Assembly: GCA_038063855.1 (NCBI GenBank)
Contig: JBBTUF010000028.1
Location: forward strand, 1-9,076
Source of the DNA: JBBTUF01 sp038063855
Lineage (GTDB): Bacteria > Patescibacteriota > Minisyncoccia > Ryanbacterales > GWA2-47-10b
Direction: 5' to 3'
Length of the DNA: 9,076 nucleotides
Shown: one piece after another, positions 1-6,740 of the stretch
How the letters are laid out: each line of letters begins with the position of its first letter
Position numbering within the stretch: the stretch's first letter is position 1
Program-made: the position numbers and the translations under genes
Notes under the pieces: generated by a model
The model's input: the letters and a program-made list of their open reading frames with translations, nothing else
Databases searched by the model: none
What the model was told of the DNA's origin: nothing

Positions 1-256
1 AGTTTTGTTTTGGTCCGAGAATGTTTACGCTGTTACCGTAGGTGATACGGTCACGTTTAACGTAGACAAGGGCTTCGATTTTTCTGGAAGGGCTCAAATA
101 CAGGCTAATTTAGTTAAGGTTGGCAACAAAATATATTTTTACGTTGAAAAAGCGTGGTGGGATTTACAAGCGCAAACAAAACAAGACGAAGTTTTAGCTA
201 ATTTAGATAATTTATCTAATGAATTCGATAATAATATTTATCCAATCGTTGAGTGA
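1..256 (+). pseudogene. Fragment of a secreted-type protein, open at the left edge and truncated at its 3' end
   Basis: The frame is open from the window edge (base 2) to the TGA at 254-256, so the TTG at 5 is unlikely to be the true start. The readable part is about 84 residues. It begins with a beta-rich stretch (VTVGDTVTFNV), followed by VGNKIYFYVE-WW and then a helical segment ending EFDNNIYPIVE. From memory, the pattern 'NKIYFYVE..WW...EF...IYP' occurs in large secreted Parcubacteria proteins resembling metallopeptidases, where it continues directly into a conserved domain after 'IYP'. Here the frame stops three residues later and no continuation is visible in any plus frame, because the downstream DNA encodes rsmA on the other strand. 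I infer a broken gene remnant. It could instead be the complete end of a short protein. The last 45 bases also encode the RsmA C-terminus in antisense. Confidence 0.45.
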
Positions 257-979
257 GAGTTCTTGAGGGCGTTTTTGTGAATCGACGCTGATAGAATTGC
301 GAAGCATTTTCCTTTTTTTGGAGAATGCTTTTTTTGTTATTTCAAAAAATATTTTTTCGGAAATAGTATTTTTTTTAAAAAATGAATCGGAGATATTCGT
401 AATGGTAATGATTGCCGAGTCAACATCGGGCTGTGGCTTGAAGTGCGAGCGCGAAACTTTTTGTACGATGCGCGGCGTGCCGTACGCCAGTACCGAGAGT
501 GCAAGTAAATTCATCTGCGGAGGGTGAGCCAAAATTCGCTCTGCAACTTCGCGTTGAATCATCACAGTAATTGATTGAGGTTTTTGTGCAGATTCCAAAA
601 AAATCCGCAATAATCTTGAAGTAAGATAATACGGAATATTTGCAACAAGTTTATATTTTTTGGGTAATTTTTTTGTAATGTGCGTGTCAAGGATATCACC
701 TTCGATAATTTCAATATTTTTATTCTCTTTGAACATTTCTTTGAGCGGTTGTATGAATCGCGGATCTTTTTCAATCGCAATAACTTTTTTTGCGTGTTTT
801 GCGAGCTCGTGCGTTAATATTCCTTTGCCGGGGCCGACCTCAACTATTACATCTTTTTTGGTAACGAATGAGGCCGTAACCATGTCTTCTGTAATTTTTT
901 GAGACGTCAAAAAATGTTGCCCCATAAGGGTATTGGCCGCGGTGTCAGAATATTGAGATTTCTTCTTCATTGTATTCAT
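212..979 (-). CDS. rsmA: 16S rRNA (adenine1518-N6/adenine1519-N6)-dimethyltransferase RsmA/KsgA
   Basis: This SAM-dependent enzyme dimethylates two adjacent adenines in helix 45 of 16S rRNA, a late step in small-subunit assembly. From the N-terminus one sees GQHFL, the SAM-binding motif VEVGPGKG, the acidic AIEKD, IEGDIL, and the catalytic motif NIPYYLTS (NxPY type). MIQREVAERI, the SHFKPQPDVDSAII loop, and the C-terminal KRKMLRNSI and RPQELSLNDW follow. The frame is open back to an ATG at 1069, but that extension lies inside pcrA in another frame and lacks family resemblance. I chose the ATG at 979 (255 aa); 970 (252 aa) is equally possible. Both fit the usual 250-270 aa. The start lies inside the pcrA coding region (pcrA stop at 945), which implies co-transcription and probable translational coupling. 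No clear SD is visible. The 3' end overlaps the plus-strand fragment by 45 nt. Confidence 0.95.
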   Translation of the reverse strand: MNTMKKKSQYSDTAANTLMGQHFLTSQKITEDMVTASFVTKKDVIVEVGPGKGILTHELAKHAKKVIAIEKDPRFIQPLKEMFKENKNIEIIEGDILDTHITKKLPKKYKLVANIPYYLTSRLLRIFLESAQKPQSITVMIQREVAERILAHPPQMNLLALSVLAYGTPRIVQKVSRSHFKPQPDVDSAIITITNISDSFFKKNTISEKIFFEITKKAFSKKRKMLRNSISVDSQKRPQELSLNDWINIIIEFIR

Positions 980-2900
980 TGTCTTTATTTTGCATGTCGT
1001 GTAGATCTTTAATATCGGGCCCTGCGATAAGTGCGGAGGGAATTTCTGAGAGAAATCGCGACGGGTCATTAAATGAAACTTCTCCGTAGAGCATACGGCG
1101 ACCGGCTAATGTTATCATAACTTTTTGGCGAGCTCGAGTGAGTGCTACATAAAATAGTCGGCGCTCTTCTTCGATAGCAGGTTCAGTCTCTGAAAGACTA
1201 TGAGGAAATAAACCTTCTTCCATACCTGCGATAATCACAACATCGAACTCCAGGCCTTTGGCTGCGTGTGCAGTTAAAAGAATTACTTGAGAATCTTTAT
1301 CTTCAATTTCTGTTTCTTGCGTCGAGAGCGCAGCTTCGGTAAGAAGTTTTTCGATTCCTTCGGGTGGTTTTCCACCGAATGTAGGGTCATCAAATTTTCG
1401 CGCGACAGAGAGTAATTCTTTAATATTTTCTGTTCGGTCTTCTTCGCTTTTGTTCCCTTTATAATATTTTTCAAAGCTAGCTGATCGAATTACGTGTGTT
1501 AGTACCTCCGACGGTTTTTTTGTTTGTATACTTTTACGAATATTTTCTACAATTGATTCAAAAATTGCAATTTTATCTTTTTCTTTTTGTGTGAGCCCAA
1601 TCCCCCCGATATATTTTAGGGCAAGTACTTTTCCAACGCCACGTGGTGGAGTATTAAGAATTCTTTTTCGAGAAAGAACGTCATCGGGATTGAGGGCGTA
1701 TTTGAGATATGCGAGAACATCTTTTACCTCTTTCCGCTCGTAGAATTTTACCCCAGCAATAAGTCTGTATGGAATATTTTTTTTCAAAAATGCTTCCTCG
1801 ATTGCTCGCGATTGCGCGTTGGTGCGGAAGAGTACTGCGATCGAACCAGGCTTAATGCCCTCGGTTTTTAAATATTCAACGTATGAGGCAATAAAAAGTG
1901 CTTCTCGGCGCTCATCCTCAAGGAGTACAAGACCAATAGACTCTCCGCGCTCGCGTTCCGAACGAAGATTTTTTTCTTTTCGTTCTTGATTATTAACAAT
2001 CACCGCGTTTGCCGCCTCAAGTATGAGTTGAGTCGAACGATAATTTTCTTCAAGGGTTATGAGGCGTGCATTCGGCCAATCATTTTCAAATTGTAAAATG
2101 TTTCTCCAGTCAGCGCCGCGCCATGAATAAATCGCTTGATCGATATCTCCTACCACTGCGATATTTTTATGGCGTGCGGCAAGGAGTCGCGAGAGAATAT
2201 ACTGCGCTTTGTTTGTGTCTTGATATTCATCGATATGAATATAGCTCCATCGGTCTTGCCAGTATGCGAGCGCCTCTGGATGATCTTGAAGAACGATGAC
2301 AGTTTTTAATAAGAGATCATCAAAATCTAACCCTTTCATTTTTTGGAGCTGTGCCTCGTATGCCGTGTAGAGCGCAAGCAATTTTTGCTGGTAGGGGCTG
2401 CCATCTGCATCGCGCGCGAAAGCGGCAGTGTCGATAAGCTCGTTTTTAAACCCAGAGATAGCGTTTCGAATACGTGGCACGGGGTAACTTTCGGGATTGA
2501 GCTCAAAATCTTGGATAAGATCACGGATAATTTTTCGAGTATCTTCTTCATCGAGAATGCTAAAATGTTTCGAAATGCCGATACGATATCCGTCATGTCT
2601 CAAAATGTATACACCAAGCGAATGGAATGTGCCCAAAAAAGGCATATACTCGCGGTTCACATGAATCTTTTCTTTATTCAAGAGCATTTCAACCCGTTCT
2701 CGCATCTCACCTGCCGCTTTGTTTGTAAAAGTTACAGCAAGAATTTTATTGGGCGCAATACCTTGAGAGATCAAATATGCGATACGGTGAGCGATAGTTT
2801 TTGTTTTGCCTGATCCGGCACCTGCAATAATCAGAAGTGCTCCGTCAGTCTTCAAGACGGCTTCTCGTTGGTGATCGTTTAAACTATCAAGAATTGGCAT
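945..2900 (-). CDS. pcrA: UvrD/PcrA-type superfamily 1A DNA helicase
   Basis: This is an ATP-dependent 3'-5' DNA helicase of the UvrD/PcrA/Rep family, acting in excision repair, replication restart and removal of stalled complexes. All SF1A motifs are visible: Q motif (LNDHQ, about residue 11), Walker A GAGSGKT (27-33), motif Ia VTFTNKAAGEM (about 56-66), GTFHSLG, motif II DEYQD (224-228), motif III GDIDQAIYSWRG (251-262), motif IV ENYRST, motif V TAHAAKGLEFD (about 543-553), and motif VI RRLFYVALTRAR (579-590). At 651 aa it is shorter than typical UvrD/PcrA (about 720-750 aa). It ends soon after motif VI with a short acidic tail (NEYNEEEISIF) and lacks the usual C-terminal Tudor-like extension, so it may not make the RNA-polymerase contact mapped there in other bacteria. 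The ATG at 2900 starts only about 10 nt after a -10 box and has no SD. The 3' end overlaps rsmA. Confidence 0.95.
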   Translation of the reverse strand: MPILDSLNDHQREAVLKTDGALLIIAGAGSGKTKTIAHRIAYLISQGIAPNKILAVTFTNKAAGEMRERVEMLLNKEKIHVNREYMPFLGTFHSLGVYILRHDGYRIGISKHFSILDEEDTRKIIRDLIQDFELNPESYPVPRIRNAISGFKNELIDTAAFARDADGSPYQQKLLALYTAYEAQLQKMKGLDFDDLLLKTVIVLQDHPEALAYWQDRWSYIHIDEYQDTNKAQYILSRLLAARHKNIAVVGDIDQAIYSWRGADWRNILQFENDWPNARLITLEENYRSTQLILEAANAVIVNNQERKEKNLRSERERGESIGLVLLEDERREALFIASYVEYLKTEGIKPGSIAVLFRTNAQSRAIEEAFLKKNIPYRLIAGVKFYERKEVKDVLAYLKYALNPDDVLSRKRILNTPPRGVGKVLALKYIGGIGLTQKEKDKIAIFESIVENIRKSIQTKKPSEVLTHVIRSASFEKYYKGNKSEEDRTENIKELLSVARKFDDPTFGGKPPEGIEKLLTEAALSTQETEIEDKDSQVILLTAHAAKGLEFDVVIIAGMEEGLFPHSLSETEPAIEEERRLFYVALTRARQKVMITLAGRRMLYGEVSFNDPSRFLSEIPSALIAGPDIKDLHDMQNKDNEYNEEEISIF

Positions 2901-2910
2901 TGATAAGGTG

Positions 2911-2939
2911 AGTATAATGTCAAAAAACCATTACTACAA
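2911..2939 (-). promoter_or_regulatory. Candidate sigma70-type promoter for pcrA-rsmA
   Basis: Reading the minus strand, TTGTAG (2939-2934) is followed by a 17-nt spacer and TATACT (2916-2911, five of six consensus bases). The start point expected about 7 nt downstream leaves only about 4 nt before the ATG at 2900, so the mRNA would be nearly leaderless, consistent with the absence of an SD. A perfect TTGACA (2923-2918) also lies here but sits one base from TATACT, so it cannot pair with that -10. Confidence 0.45.
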
Positions 2940-2966
2940 CAGAAAAAAACACATTTCCACTCCATA

Positions 2967-2996
2967 TTGAAAATACCCCTGTTCTTGTGCTACTAT
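2967..2996 (+). promoter_or_regulatory. Candidate sigma70-type promoter with extended -10 for the LysM-M23 gene
   Basis: TTGAAA (2967-2972), an 18-nt spacer, then TACTAT (2991-2996) immediately preceded by the extended -10 element TGC (2988-2990). The start would fall near 3003, giving a leader of about 64 nt before the ATG at 3067. The promoter lies back to back with the pcrA promoter in the 166-bp divergent region 2901-3066. I saw no convincing operator or riboswitch in the leader. Confidence 0.55.
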
Positions 2997-3066
2997 GGTG
3001 GAGTAGATAGAAGGACTCATTAAGACCCGCTTTTGTTTGTAGGTCAATAGAACAATTATTGAGCGA

Positions 3067-4173
3067 ATGGAAATAAAACAAAAAACCAAAGAATTAGGTT
3101 TAAAAAAACTTCTTTTCAGAAAGAAGTTTTCGGCTTTTATGACGCTTTTGGGCGTTTTTTTAGTTTTTACTGGTTTTTTGGTTCATCCTGCCGAAGCTCA
3201 CGCTTTTAGTTTGTTCTCATTTGTAAAAAGTTTATTTGGAATTTCAGAAAATGAATTTGTTGAAAATAATCAGGTAATCCCAGATCCTGAAACGAAGCCG
3301 TTTCCGTTTCTTTCTGCGAGTCCTGTTGCAGATCCGAGAGCTGCAGAGAAAAATTCGGAACTCCAATTTGTGAATAGTACGTCGCTAGCGTCTTCCGTAG
3401 GTCCCCTCGGCAACGTTGCAGAGGCTGCAGAGAGTAGCATCTCATATAAAATTACGAGTTATGTGGTGCATCGTGGTGATTCGTTGCCGGTAATCGCAAA
3501 GTCGTTTGGAGTTTCTGTAGCAACTATTATGTGGGCAAACAATATTCCTCGTGGTGGCATGATTAAAGAAGGAGATACACTTGTTATTTTGCCGGTGTCA
3601 GGAGTAAAACATATTGTTACTAAAGGAGACACTATTGCATCGATTGCAAAAAAATATGGCGGCGATCTTGATGATATTGTGAATTTCAACGACTTGAATC
3701 CAAACGATCGTCTCGCGCTTGGGGATGAGATAGTCATACCAGATGGTGAAATTACCATATCTGAAACACAGGTGGGCTCACCGGGTAAACCGCGCCCTAC
3801 AATAGTACGTGGTGGTGGTCCTGACTTGGGAGGATACTACAAATCTCCAATATTTGGGTATGTTCGTTCGCAAGGACTCCATGGATTCAATGGTGTAGAT
3901 CTCGCTGCCCCTCGTGGTACTCCAGTGTATGCATCAGCATCAGGCACGGTTATTATCGCTCGCTCATCCGGCTGGAATGGTGGGTATGGTGAATATGTAG
4001 TTATCGCGCACGCGAATGGCACACAAACTCTCTACGGACATTTGAGTTCGGTTGGCGTTAATTCTGGCGATAGCGTATATCAGGGTCAGCAAATAGGTAG
4101 AGCTGGCAACACAGGAAAATCTACAGGGTCACATTTGCACTTTGAAGTTCGTGGCGCTAAAAACCCATTTTAG
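3067..4173 (+). CDS. Membrane-anchored or secreted LysM-LysM-M23 peptidase (cell-wall hydrolase)
   Basis: Predicted peptidoglycan-binding zinc metallopeptidase of the LytM/M23 family, acting outside the cytoplasmic membrane on peptide cross-links during growth or division. A basic N-terminus (KKLLFRKK) precedes a hydrophobic segment (about residues 21-39) and then AEAHA, a possible signal-peptidase site near 46. A Pro/Ser/Glu-rich linker leads to two LysM domains (about 131-177 and 181-226; YVVHRGDSL and HIVTKGDTI starts). A Gly-rich linker follows, then M23 (about 262-365) with HGFNGVD, LYGHLS and SHLHFEVRG. Likely zinc ligands are H272, D278 and H358, with H325 in the active site. The first ligand pair is H-x5-D rather than the H-x3-D of LytM. 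The protein ends shortly after the HxH motif (KNPF). The ATG is preceded by an in-frame TAG at 3040 and has no SD. It converges on the CBS gene with an 8-nt gap. Confidence 0.88.
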   Translation: MEIKQKTKELGLKKLLFRKKFSAFMTLLGVFLVFTGFLVHPAEAHAFSLFSFVKSLFGISENEFVENNQVIPDPETKPFPFLSASPVADPRAAEKNSELQFVNSTSLASSVGPLGNVAEAAESSISYKITSYVVHRGDSLPVIAKSFGVSVATIMWANNIPRGGMIKEGDTLVILPVSGVKHIVTKGDTIASIAKKYGGDLDDIVNFNDLNPNDRLALGDEIVIPDGEITISETQVGSPGKPRPTIVRGGGPDLGGYYKSPIFGYVRSQGLHGFNGVDLAAPRGTPVYASASGTVIIARSSGWNGGYGEYVVIAHANGTQTLYGHLSSVGVNSGDSVYQGQQIGRAGNTGKSTGSHLHFEVRGAKNPF

Positions 4174-4181
4174 AGTGATTC

Positions 4182-4850
4182 TTAGGAGTTGAATATAACT
4201 CTTCCAAACAGGAAGAGGGCGAAGAAAAAACCTACTACCAAAAAGAGTAGGCTAAATAATAGCCAGTATTTGTTGCGAAAGCGACTTACAAGAATAAATT
4301 TTTTCTCAAACGCATTCAAGAATGTGTTCATTTTTTTATCAAGATCTCGCTCGTTACGTATTTCAGGCACGGTACTAGCACGAAATGGGCTATAAAATTT
4401 AATAACATCGAATCGGCTTATAATACCCGTAAGATGATTTGAGGCGTTGACAATGGGGATTGGGTTAACGCGATGATGCTCCGCAAACGCGAGTACCGCT
4501 TCTTCCAAAGATGCGTTTGCGGAGAGGGTTAACGGGTCATCATTCATTACGTCGGCAACAGTAAGGGTGACGATTTTTTGAAGATCATCACGCACGAGAG
4601 ATTTGTCATTTTTATGGATTTTAAATTCTCCGAGTAATTTTATGAATGTTGGGAGGTGAAGAGCTGCTCCTTTTGTAAGAAGATCATATTCGGTAAGAAT
4701 GCCAACAAGTCTACGGTCTTTATCGATGACAGGAACACCGTTGATATTGTGTTTTGAAAAAAGTTCAGCAGCCTCAATAACAAGCGTGTCGGGCGTGACT
4801 GCAACAACATTTTTTGTCATGATATCAGCGATCGAAGGAAGCGTAGCCAT
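4182..4850 (-). CDS. Tandem CBS-domain protein with C-terminal membrane anchor
   Basis: Two CBS motifs form a Bateman module: IADIMTKNVVAVTPD...GVPVIDKDRRLVGILTEYDLL (about residues 7-58) and VADVMNDDPLTLSANASLEEA...NPIPIVNASNHLTGIISRFDVI (about 98-151). CBS pairs bind adenine nucleotides or related ligands and regulate a partner domain. Here no enzyme domain is attached. A charged stretch (about 155-190) leads instead to one hydrophobic helix (about 194-216, WLLFSLLFLVVGFFFALFLF), so the sensor would be tail-anchored and face the cytoplasm. The CBS motifs are separated by about 40 residues that include a helical insert (LPTFIKLLGEFKIH). Transporter, channel and IMPDH domains are absent, so partner and ligand are unknown. 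The gene follows comM by 36 nt and is probably co-transcribed. A TATACT at 4872-4867 could give an internal start, but its -35 region is poor. No SD precedes the ATG. Confidence 0.8.
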   Translation of the reverse strand: MATLPSIADIMTKNVVAVTPDTLVIEAAELFSKHNINGVPVIDKDRRLVGILTEYDLLTKGAALHLPTFIKLLGEFKIHKNDKSLVRDDLQKIVTLTVADVMNDDPLTLSANASLEEAVLAFAEHHRVNPIPIVNASNHLTGIISRFDVIKFYSPFRASTVPEIRNERDLDKKMNTFLNAFEKKFILVSRFRNKYWLLFSLLFLVVGFFFALFLFGRVIFNS

Positions 4851-4886
4851 AGGAGATGATACGCACAGTATACGCGAGAACTTATT

Positions 4887-6413
4887 TTAAAGAAATGTCT
4901 CGCGGTGGGGACGGTATTGAATTGCCTCCAGCAAATGTTCTGTTTTAATTTTTTCTGATCCCACAAGATCAGCAATAGTGCGTGCAACTTTTAATACACG
5001 ATGATATGCGCGTGCCGAGAGATCGAGGCGGCGCGATGCGTCTTCAATAATTTTTTTCTCTTCGAGGTCGAGTGTACAGAATTTTTTAATTTCGCGTAAG
5101 TTCATATGCGCGTTTGTTTTTGTCTCGTTATTTCCAAATCGTTTTGTCTGTGTCGCACGCGCCGTTGTTACCCTATTTCTAATAGTTGCGGAAGATTCCC
5201 CTGCGGCAGTTGTATCATCAGCAAGTTTTTTGTACTCTACTTGCGGCATTGAAATCCAAAGATCAATGCGATCAAGTATAGGACCCGATAGTTTGCGACT
5301 GTAGTATGCGAGTTGGCGTGGTGCACAGACGCACTCTTTAGTGGAGCCTCGATTGCCGCAAGGGCATGGGTTCATAGCGGCAACAAGCATAATGCTCGCA
5401 GGAAACGTGAGAGACCCGCGCGCGCGGGAAATCGAAATTGTTCTGTCTTCAAGCGGTTGGCGCATGGTTTCAATGACGCGGCGATCAAATTCTGGGAATT
5501 CATCAAGAAACAATACACCGCGGTGCGCGAGAGTTATTTCACCTGGGCGTGGGTATGCCCCACCGCCAACGAGCGATACATAAGAGGCGGTGTGATGTGG
5601 GTTGCGAAATGGTCGCGTGCTCATAATGCCCGACTCGAGCGTGCCCGCAATGCTATGAATTGAGGTAATTTCTAGTGCCTCGTCAAATGAAAGTGGTGGC
5701 AGTATCGACGGAAGTGCACGAGCAATGAGAGTTTTACCAGTGCCGGGCGGGCCAATGAGTGCGATGTGATGGTTACCGGCGGCGGCAATTTCAATCCCCC
5801 GTTTTGCAAACTCCTGACCCTTAATATCAGAAAAATCGGTTGCGTGTGCGACGTATTTTTCTTTAAATTTTTCGTGCGCGAGTGGAGTAATCGCAACTTT
5901 TTGTTCGAGATGTTCGATTGCATCAGCGAGAGATGAGACCTCAAAGAGAGAAATGTTTTCAACGAGACGCGCTTCTTCGGAATTGCCTTTCGGTATAAAA
6001 ATTTCGGTAAAGCCGGCGTCGCGCGCGGCAAGTACGAGTGGCAGAATGCCACGAATGGGTCGGAGCGAACCATTGAGCGCGAGCTCACCCAAGAAAAATT
6101 TATTTACGGGATCAAATGCGATCTGCCCCGATTCGAGTAAATATGCGAGTGCGATAGAAAAATCAAAGAGCGCCCCTTCTTTTTGTAAGTCAGCGGGTGC
6201 GAGGTTTACCGTGATACGATGATTCTTTTTACGCGGCGAGCGAAAGCCCGAATTTTTAATGGCGGCGCATACGCGTTCTTTTGATTCATCGACGGCTTTA
6301 TCGGCAAGCCCTACAATGGAAAAATGATGCAAGCCGGGCGTGAGGTCGATTTCAACCTCGATAGGTAGACCTGCGAGGCCAACTATTTGCCCTGAATGAA
6401 GTTTAGTAGACAC
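4887..6413 (-). CDS. comM: ComM/YifB-family Mg-chelatase-like AAA+ ATPase
   Basis: ComM-type proteins are hexameric AAA+ helicases that promote branch migration during recombination of imported DNA in natural transformation. In many genomes the family is annotated YifB or 'Mg chelatase-like'. The N-terminal ChlI/Lon-like domain (about 1-170) has IVGLADKAVDESKERV and VNLAPADLQKEGALFD. The AAA+ core follows: Walker A GPPGTGKT (221-228), RPFRNPHHTAS, GGGAYPRPGEITLAHRGV, Walker B VLFLDEF (300-306), a Cys cluster C350, C352, C361 and C363 (MNPCPCGNRGSTKECVC) typical of the family, and GPILDRIDLW. The C-terminal lid has ILDRID-type and RAYHRVLKVARTIADL motifs. The 508-aa length is normal. The start is GTG at 6413, and an in-frame TGA lies two codons upstream. 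There is no SD, and a candidate promoter places the start point at or next to the GTG. The CBS-membrane gene lies downstream. Confidence 0.95.
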   Translation of the reverse strand: MSTKLHSGQIVGLAGLPIEVEIDLTPGLHHFSIVGLADKAVDESKERVCAAIKNSGFRSPRKKNHRITVNLAPADLQKEGALFDFSIALAYLLESGQIAFDPVNKFFLGELALNGSLRPIRGILPLVLAARDAGFTEIFIPKGNSEEARLVENISLFEVSSLADAIEHLEQKVAITPLAHEKFKEKYVAHATDFSDIKGQEFAKRGIEIAAAGNHHIALIGPPGTGKTLIARALPSILPPLSFDEALEITSIHSIAGTLESGIMSTRPFRNPHHTASYVSLVGGGAYPRPGEITLAHRGVLFLDEFPEFDRRVIETMRQPLEDRTISISRARGSLTFPASIMLVAAMNPCPCGNRGSTKECVCAPRQLAYYSRKLSGPILDRIDLWISMPQVEYKKLADDTTAAGESSATIRNRVTTARATQTKRFGNNETKTNAHMNLREIKKFCTLDLEEKKIIEDASRRLDLSARAYHRVLKVARTIADLVGSEKIKTEHLLEAIQYRPHRETFL

Positions 6414-6419
6414 GCATCA

Positions 6420-6448
6420 TTCGTAGCAAGTTGAGCGATTTTTATCAA
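6420..6448 (-). promoter_or_regulatory. Candidate promoter giving a leaderless comM transcript
   Basis: Reading the minus strand: TTGATA (6448-6443), a 17-nt spacer ending in the extended -10 element TGC, then TACGAA (6425-6420). The -10 box matches only moderately. It ends 6 nt before the comM GTG (6413), so transcription would begin at about the first base of the start codon. The -35 overlaps the T-tract end of the upstream terminator (6447-6480), a compact terminator-promoter junction. Confidence 0.4.
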
Positions 6449-6480
6449 ATAAAAAAAGAGCATAGCGTGGTGCTATGCTC
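6447..6480 (-). terminator. Rho-independent terminator after the small-ORF unit
   Basis: A perfect 9-bp stem (GAGCATAGC 6458-6466 pairing with GCTATGCTC 6472-6480) with a 5-nt loop. On the minus strand it is followed by TTTTTTTATTT, so it terminates leftward transcription. It lies 11 nt past the stop of the 82-aa gene and separates that unit from comM. The A-run precedes the stem on the plus strand, so it is not a good plus-strand terminator. Confidence 0.92.
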
Positions 6481-6491
6481 GAGGCTCATGT

Positions 6492-6740
6492 TTAGTGAGG
6501 GAAAATATGTGGGAAACGATTTATCCAGTAGTATGGGCCCATCGATCGCATTTGGGCTCTATGGATAGCTTCGAGTTCTGGCAATAAACTCTCTTTATAG
6601 CTGTGCGTCATGTCTGGAAAGCTTAGCTTCATTTTTTCGATCTCTTTTACCAGCGCAAGTTCTTCTTGAGTTAGACGACTTTGTCGCCCTACAAATTTAA
6701 GATAGCCATCTTTATCTGTTTTGAATTCAAGAGCTCTCAC
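6492..6740 (-). CDS. Small protein of unknown function (82 aa)
   Basis: I do not recognise this family. The protein is charged and soluble-looking. A short N-terminal strand region (RALEFKTDKDGYLKFVG) is followed by a predicted helix (TQEELALVKEIEKMKLSF), a second helix around SYKESLLPELEAIHRAQM, and an aromatic/Pro-rich tail (GPYYWINRFPHIFPH). It has no cysteine, transmembrane segment or signal peptide. The start is GTG at 6740, fixed by a canonical AAAAGGAGG five bases upstream, which is unusual here because its neighbours lack an SD. A strong terminator follows the stop by 11 nt. The 5' mini-ORF and a candidate promoter at 6914-6887 suggest an independent two-cistron unit between dksA and comM. 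The SD, terminator and natural amino-acid composition make a real gene likely. Its function is open. Confidence 0.72.
   Translation of the reverse strand: MRALEFKTDKDGYLKFVGRQSRLTQEELALVKEIEKMKLSFPDMTHSYKESLLPELEAIHRAQMRSMGPYYWINRFPHIFPH

Noticed and set aside
345..383. AT palindromes and 6-8 nt A/T runs in rsmA
   Set aside because: They are explained by Lys/Phe codons in the RsmA C-terminal region, whose frame is intact and family-like on both sides.
980..1069. N-terminal extension of RsmA from an ATG at 1069
   Set aside because: The extension lies within pcrA coding sequence in another frame and shows no resemblance to RsmA N-termini. ATG 979 or 970 gives the usual length.
2343..2813. 156-codon plus-strand open frame
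   Set aside because: It lies wholly antisense to the conserved N-terminal half of pcrA. Its translation has no recognisable features, and no promoter or SD supports it.
3001..3066. Possible riboswitch or attenuator in the M23 leader
   Set aside because: Only a 4-bp GACC/GGTC pairing is visible, with no terminator or known aptamer pattern.
4184..4217. Two mutually exclusive stems (AGGAGTT/AACTCTT and CTCTTCC/GGAAGAG) at the convergent ends of the M23 and CBS genes
   Set aside because: Neither stem is followed by a T-run on either strand, and both lie within the CBS coding sequence, so I do not call a terminator.
4867..4872. TATACT upstream of the CBS gene as its own promoter
   Set aside because: The -10 matches well, but the position 17 nt upstream reads TTTCTT, a poor -35, and co-transcription with comM across 36 nt is simpler.
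5313..5663. 116-codon plus-strand open frame with Arg/Ala-rich product
   Set aside because: It is antisense to the AAA+ core of comM. The composition is that expected from the reverse strand of a conserved gene.
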